Part shown: in pieces, positions 32,639 through 35,606 of the stretch
Layout: every line of letters starts with the position of its first letter
Position numbering within the stretch: the stretch's first letter is position 1
Assembly: GCA_035260325.1 (NCBI GenBank)
Contig: DATFVL010000081.1
Location: 1-35,606 of the forward strand
Direction: 5' to 3'
DNA from: Candidatus Methylomirabilota bacterium
GTDB lineage: Bacteria; Methylomirabilota; Methylomirabilia; Rokubacteriales; CSP1-6
Length of the DNA stretch: 35,606 nt
Program-made: the position numbers and the translations under genes
Notes under the pieces: model-generated
What the model saw: only the letters and a program-made list of their open reading frames with translations
The model's database searches: none
Told to the model about the DNA's origin: nothing

Positions 32639-34135
32639 TCACATTCCGGCCGCGCGCGAGATGTTGCGCAGCAGATCCGCCGCCGTGGGCGACTCCATCA
32701 GGAGTCCGCGGACGTGAGCCTCGGTGCCGCGCAGCGGCTCGAGCATGAAGATTTTCTTCAGCGGCCCCTCCTTGAGGTCGAAGATCACAGAGTCCCAGCT
32801 CGCCGACACGATCTCCTCCGCGTACCGCTGCAGGCACATGCCGCGGAAGTAGGCGCGCGTGTCCTTCGGCGGGTCGTAGATCGCCTTGGAGATCTCGTCG
32901 TCGGTGACGATCCGCTCGACGGCCTCGGCCTCCTCGAGCTTGTAGTAGAGGCCCTTGCCCGGGCGGATGTCGTGGTACTGGAGGTCGATCATCTGCACGC
33001 GCGAGGCGTTCCACTCGAGCGTGTGCTTCGCCATGTAGTTCTCGATGACCTGCCGCTTGATGACCCAGTCGAGCTCGCGGCCGAGCTGCGCCGGGTCCTC
33101 GGCGAGGCGATCCAGCGTGTGCTCCCAGCGGCCCAGCACGTCGGCGACCCAGGACTCCTTCTCGCGGTCGCGGTAGTAGCGCTGCGCCATCGCCAGGAAC
33201 TCGCGCTGGAGGTCCACGGCGGAGACGGAGCGTCCGTCCTTGAGCCGGATCGTGTCGCGGCAGGTGAGGTCGCGCGAGACTTTCCGGAACGCGGCCACGG
33301 GCCCGTCGATGGACAGGTCGCGGTCGATGAAGTCGTCCTCGACCATGCTGAGCACGATCGCCATCGTCCCGACCTTGAGGTAGTTGGCGGTCTCGCTCAT
33401 GTTGGCGTCGCCGACGATGACGTGCAGGCGGCGGTACTTCTCGGGGTCGGCGTGGGGCTCGTCCCGCGTGTTGATGATCGGGCGCGAGTGCATCGTCTCG
33501 AGGCCGACCTCCGTCTCGAGGAAGTCGGCGCGCTGCGAGATCTGGTAATCGCACGGGTCCGCGTTGTTCTCGGCGCCGACCTTCCCGGCCCCGGTGAAGA
33601 TCTGACGAGTCACGAAGAACGGCATCATGTGCTGCACGATCCGCGCGAACGGCACCCGGCGGTCCATCAGGTAGTTCTCGTGGGTGCCGTACGAGTTGCC
33701 CTTGCTGTCGGTGTTGTTCTTGTAGATCAGGATCCGCTGCTCGGGCGGCGAGACCGCTTCGGCGCGCTGCCGCGACAGGTTCAGGATGCGCTCGCCCGCT
33801 CGGTCCCAGATCACGAGGTCGCGCGGGTTGGTCGTCTCCGGGCTCGAGTATTCGGGGTGCGCGTGGTCCACGTAGAAGCGCGCGCCGTTCGAGAGGATCA
33901 AGTTGATCAGGCGCGACTCCTCCTTCGAGGTGCCCTCCTTCTCCTCCATGTACTCGAAGCCCCGGGCGTCCCGGAGCGGGCTCTCCGCCTCGTAGTCCCA
34001 CCGGACGCGCGAGGAGCGGAAGGTCTCGTAGGAGTTGATCAGCAGCAGCGAGGACAGGATCGGGTTGAAGTCGGGCTGGTTCTTCACCGTGATCCCGTAC
34101 TCGGTTTCGATGCCCATGACTTTCGGGATGGCCAT
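32639..34135 (-). CDS. dop: Dop, Pup deamidase/depupylase
   Basis: This 498-residue PafA paralogue deamidates Pup-Gln to Pup-Glu and removes Pup from conjugates. It begins KVMGIETEYGITVKNQPDFN and carries the Dop-specific loop (about 42-80, RVRWDYEAESPLRDARGFEY and following). The catalytic-type Asp D90 sits in ARFYVDHAHPEYSSPE. FKNN-like YKNNTDSKGNSYGTHENYLM and [20 protein letters not shown] match the PafA/Dop core. The loop and length distinguish it from PafA. Two hairpins separate it from the upstream ATPase gene. It precedes prcB with 5 bases between them. Confidence 0.95.
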   Translation of the reverse strand: MAIPKVMGIETEYGITVKNQPDFNPILSSLLLINSYETFRSSRVRWDYEAESPLRDARGFEYMEEKEGTSKEESRLINLILSNGARFYVDHAHPEYSSPETTNPRDLVIWDRAGERILNLSRQRAEAVSPPEQRILIYKNNTDSKGNSYGTHENYLMDRRVPFARIVQHMMPFFVTRQIFTGAGKVGAENNADPCDYQISQRADFLETEVGLETMHSRPIINTRDEPHADPEKYRRLHVIVGDANMSETANYLKVGTMAIVLSMVEDDFIDRDLSIDGPVAAFRKVSRDLTCRDTIRLKDGRSVSAVDLQREFLAMAQRYYRDREKESWVADVLGRWEHTLDRLAEDPAQLGRELDWVIKRQVIENYMAKHTLEWNASRVQMIDLQYHDIRPGKGLYYKLEEAEAVERIVTDDEISKAIYDPPKDTRAYFRGMCLQRYAEEIVSASWDSVIFDLKEGPLKKIFMLEPLRGTEAHVRGLLMESPTAADLLRNISRAAGM

Positions 34136-34165
34136 GCGTCCCCCAACGTCGCGTGAGAACAGAAA

Positions 34166-34186
34166 CCCCTGGCCGGGGGCCAGGGG
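34166..34186 (-). terminator. Candidate intrinsic terminator/attenuator between the proteasome ATPase gene and dop
   Basis: CCCCTGGCC and GGCCAGGGG form a 9-bp perfect stem with a 3-base loop, and the minus-strand RNA continues with UUUCUGUUCU. It lies upstream of dop and about 40 bases after the ATPase stop. It may partly terminate transcription, or the U-tract may be too weak and allow readthrough into the protease genes. Positions could be off by one base. Confidence 0.5.
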
Positions 34187-34192
34187 AGGAAC

Positions 34193-34216
34193 GAGGGGGG
34201 CCGCGGGACCCCCCTC
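34193..34216. repeat. Second hairpin next to the terminator candidate
   Basis: GAGGGGGG and CCCCCCTC are perfectly complementary around an 8-base loop, 11 bases after the ATPase stop on the minus strand. No T-run follows directly. Together with the adjacent stem it gives two tandem hairpins in 91 intergenic bases. Confidence 0.5.
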
Positions 34217-34226
34217 CCGATCTCGG

Positions 34227-35606
34227 TTACAGGTATTGGCCGGTGTTGACGAGCTTTTCCACGCTGCGCTGCTTTTCCTTCGCCTCGCCCATCAGCGGTT
34301 TCACGTAGACGATCCGCTCGCCCTTCTTGCCGGCGATCTTGGCCCAGTCGTCGGGGTTCGTCGTGTTCGGCAGGTCCTCGTTCTCCTTGAACTCCTCGCG
34401 CACGGCCGTGGTGAGGTCGTCGGTCGTGATGCCCTTGGGGCCGCCGCCGATGAGGCGCTTGAGGGCGAGCTTCTTGGCCCGGCGCACGATGGACTCGATC
34501 ATGGCGCCGGAGGAGAAGTCCTTGAAGTAGAGGACCTCCTTGTCGCCGTTGGCGTAGGTGACCTCGAGGAAGCGGTTTTCCTCGGAGAGGCTGTACATGG
34601 CCTCCACGCTGGCGACGATCATCTGCTCGATGGCGGCGGCGATGTCGCCGCGGGCCTCACTCTGGGCGAAGGGGATGTCGGTGGTGAGGTACTTCTTGAA
34701 GATGTCGGCGGCCGCGGCGCGGTCGGGCCGCTCGATCTTGATCTTCACGTCCAGGCGCCCGGGGCGCAGGATCGCGGGGTCGATGAGGTCCTGGCGGTTA
34801 CTGGCGCCGATGACGATGACGTTCTTGAGGCCCTCGACGCCGTCGATCTCGGCCAGGAGCTGGGGCACGATCGTGGTCTCGACGTCGGAGGAGATGCCGG
34901 TGCCGCGGGTGCGGAAGAGCGCGTCCATCTCGTCGAAGAAGACGATGACGGGCACGTCCTCGGCGGCCTTTTCCTTAGCTTTGACGAAAATCTCTCGAAT
35001 CTTCCTCTCTGTCTCTCCCACGTACTTGTTCAGCAGCTCCGGGCCTTTGATGTTGAGGAAGTAGCCCTTGATCTTCTCGCCGCGGGTTTCGGAGATCTTC
35101 TCGGCGAGGTTGTTGGCGACGGCCTTGGCGATCATGGTCTTGCCGCAGCCGGGGGGGCCGTAGAGGAGCACGCCCTTGGGGGGCGTGAGCTTGTGCTCCT
35201 TGTAGTAGTCGGCGTAGAGGTAGGGGAGCTCCACGGCGTCCTTGATGGCCTCGATCTGGTCGACGAGGCCGCCGATGTCGTCGTAGCCGATGTCGGGCAC
35301 TTCCTCGAGCTGGAGATCCTCGACCTCGCTCTTGGGGAGCTTCTCCAGCAGGTAGCCGCTCTTGGCGTCCATGAGGAGATGGTCGCCCGTCTTGAGCCGC
35401 TGCAGGCGCAGGGGGTCGGCGATGATGCCGACCTTCTCCTCGTCGGCGCGCAGCGTGACGACGGCGCGCTCGGGGTCGAGCTGCTCCTTGAGGATGACGA
35501 CCTCGCCCTGGATCTCGTAGCCGGCGGCCTCGATGACGTTGAGGCCCTCGTTGAGGATGAGCTCCTGGCCGGGCTTGAGGGCGTCGGGCTTGAGGGCGGG
35601 GTGCAG
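34227..35606 (-). CDS. arc: Proteasome-associated AAA+ ATPase (ARC/Mpa); 5' end cut by window edge
   Basis: The last 459 residues are visible; the coiled-coil N-terminus that binds Pup lies outside the window. The first 78 visible residues ([20 protein letters not shown], then [20 protein letters not shown]) are the OB-fold interdomain. The AAA+ domain has Walker A GPPGCGKT (K156 of the visible chain), Walker [13 protein letters not shown] and the arginine-finger region [20 protein letters not shown]. The chain ends NTGQYL: the C-terminal GQYL tail is what ARC/Mpa uses to dock on the 20S core. This confirms it as the unfoldase partner of PrcBA rather than a generic AAA protein. Confidence 0.95.
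   Translation of the reverse strand: MHPALKPDALKPGQELILNEGLNVIEAAGYEIQGEVVILKEQLDPERAVVTLRADEEKVGIIADPLRLQRLKTGDHLLMDAKSGYLLEKLPKSEVEDLQLEEVPDIGYDDIGGLVDQIEAIKDAVELPYLYADYYKEHKLTPPKGVLLYGPPGCGKTMIAKAVANNLAEKISETRGEKIKGYFLNIKGPELLNKYVGETERKIREIFVKAKEKAAEDVPVIVFFDEMDALFRTRGTGISSDVETTIVPQLLAEIDGVEGLKNVIVIGASNRQDLIDPAILRPGRLDVKIKIERPDRAAAADIFKKYLTTDIPFAQSEARGDIAAAIEQMIVASVEAMYSLSEENRFLEVTYANGDKEVLYFKDFSSGAMIESIVRRAKKLALKRLIGGGPKGITTDDLTTAVREEFKENEDLPNTTNPDDWAKIAGKKGERIVYVKPLMGEAKEKQRSVEKLVNTGQYL

Overview
The window is about 35.6 kb of very GC-rich (roughly 70% by eye) chromosomal DNA with densely packed genes. It combines a Pup-proteasome-type locus (ARC/Mpa ATPase, Dop, PrcB, PrcA, PafA) with kdsB, a CMP-Kdo synthesis gene that implies an outer membrane with lipopolysaccharide. 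It also carries many carbohydrate-type ABC importer genes, bactofilins and a c-type cytochrome. A diderm with an actinobacterial-type proteasome and this GC content best fits the Rokubacteria/Methylomirabilota area, with Nitrospirota-like lineages as the alternative. This placement is inference from gene content only; no rRNA gene, tRNA gene or CRISPR array was seen.

Layout. 1-2034 (minus): an archaeal-type phosphoglycerate mutase cut by the left edge, and a fumarylacetoacetate hydrolase family enzyme. 2163-3261: a small secreted/membrane protein, a membrane-anchored CusF-like domain protein and a convergent monohaem cytochrome c. 3398-6591 (plus): a CUT1 importer operon (Tat-exported binding protein and two permeases, no ATPase). 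6629-8192: divergent secreted cupin and beta-propeller genes. 8197-16389: an ion-homeostasis block. On the minus strand it has two related two-helix membrane proteins, kdpD, kdpE and a downstream permease pair; on the plus strand it has a KimA-like potassium transporter and a broken mgtE. 16462-20756 (minus): a complete CUT1 importer operon (binding protein, two permeases, UgpC/MalK-type ATPase). 20875-28338: assorted metabolism and membrane genes (MFS carrier, MscS channel, Uma2-family protein, kdsB, luciferase-like oxidoreductase, ketopantoate reductase-like enzyme, a degraded membrane protein gene, amidohydrolase). 28384-29304 (minus): two bactofilins. 29743-35606 (minus): the proteasome locus, running off the right edge inside the ATPase gene.

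How the genes work together. The proteasome locus encodes the 20S alpha and beta subunits, an ATPase ending in the proteasome-docking tail GQYL, the ligase PafA and the depupylase Dop. No Pup gene is present; dop and prcB are separated by only a few bases, where pup sits in actinobacteria. The kdpDE pair is not next to kdpFABC but next to a KimA-like K+ transporter and an mgtE remnant. Three CUT1 permease sets share a single recognisable ATPase gene in the window, so a shared ATPase is plausible.

The main structural observations are: a recurring promoter-like layout TTGAC(A/T)-16 bp-GCTA(A/G)T upstream of several genes; three genes decayed to fragments (mgtE, a DUF4184-like gene, a YVTN propeller piece); an 11-bp tandem duplication at a gene junction; and several strong intergenic hairpins. 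Start codons were chosen from ribosome-binding sites, signal peptides and gene spacing, and are marked uncertain where these disagree.
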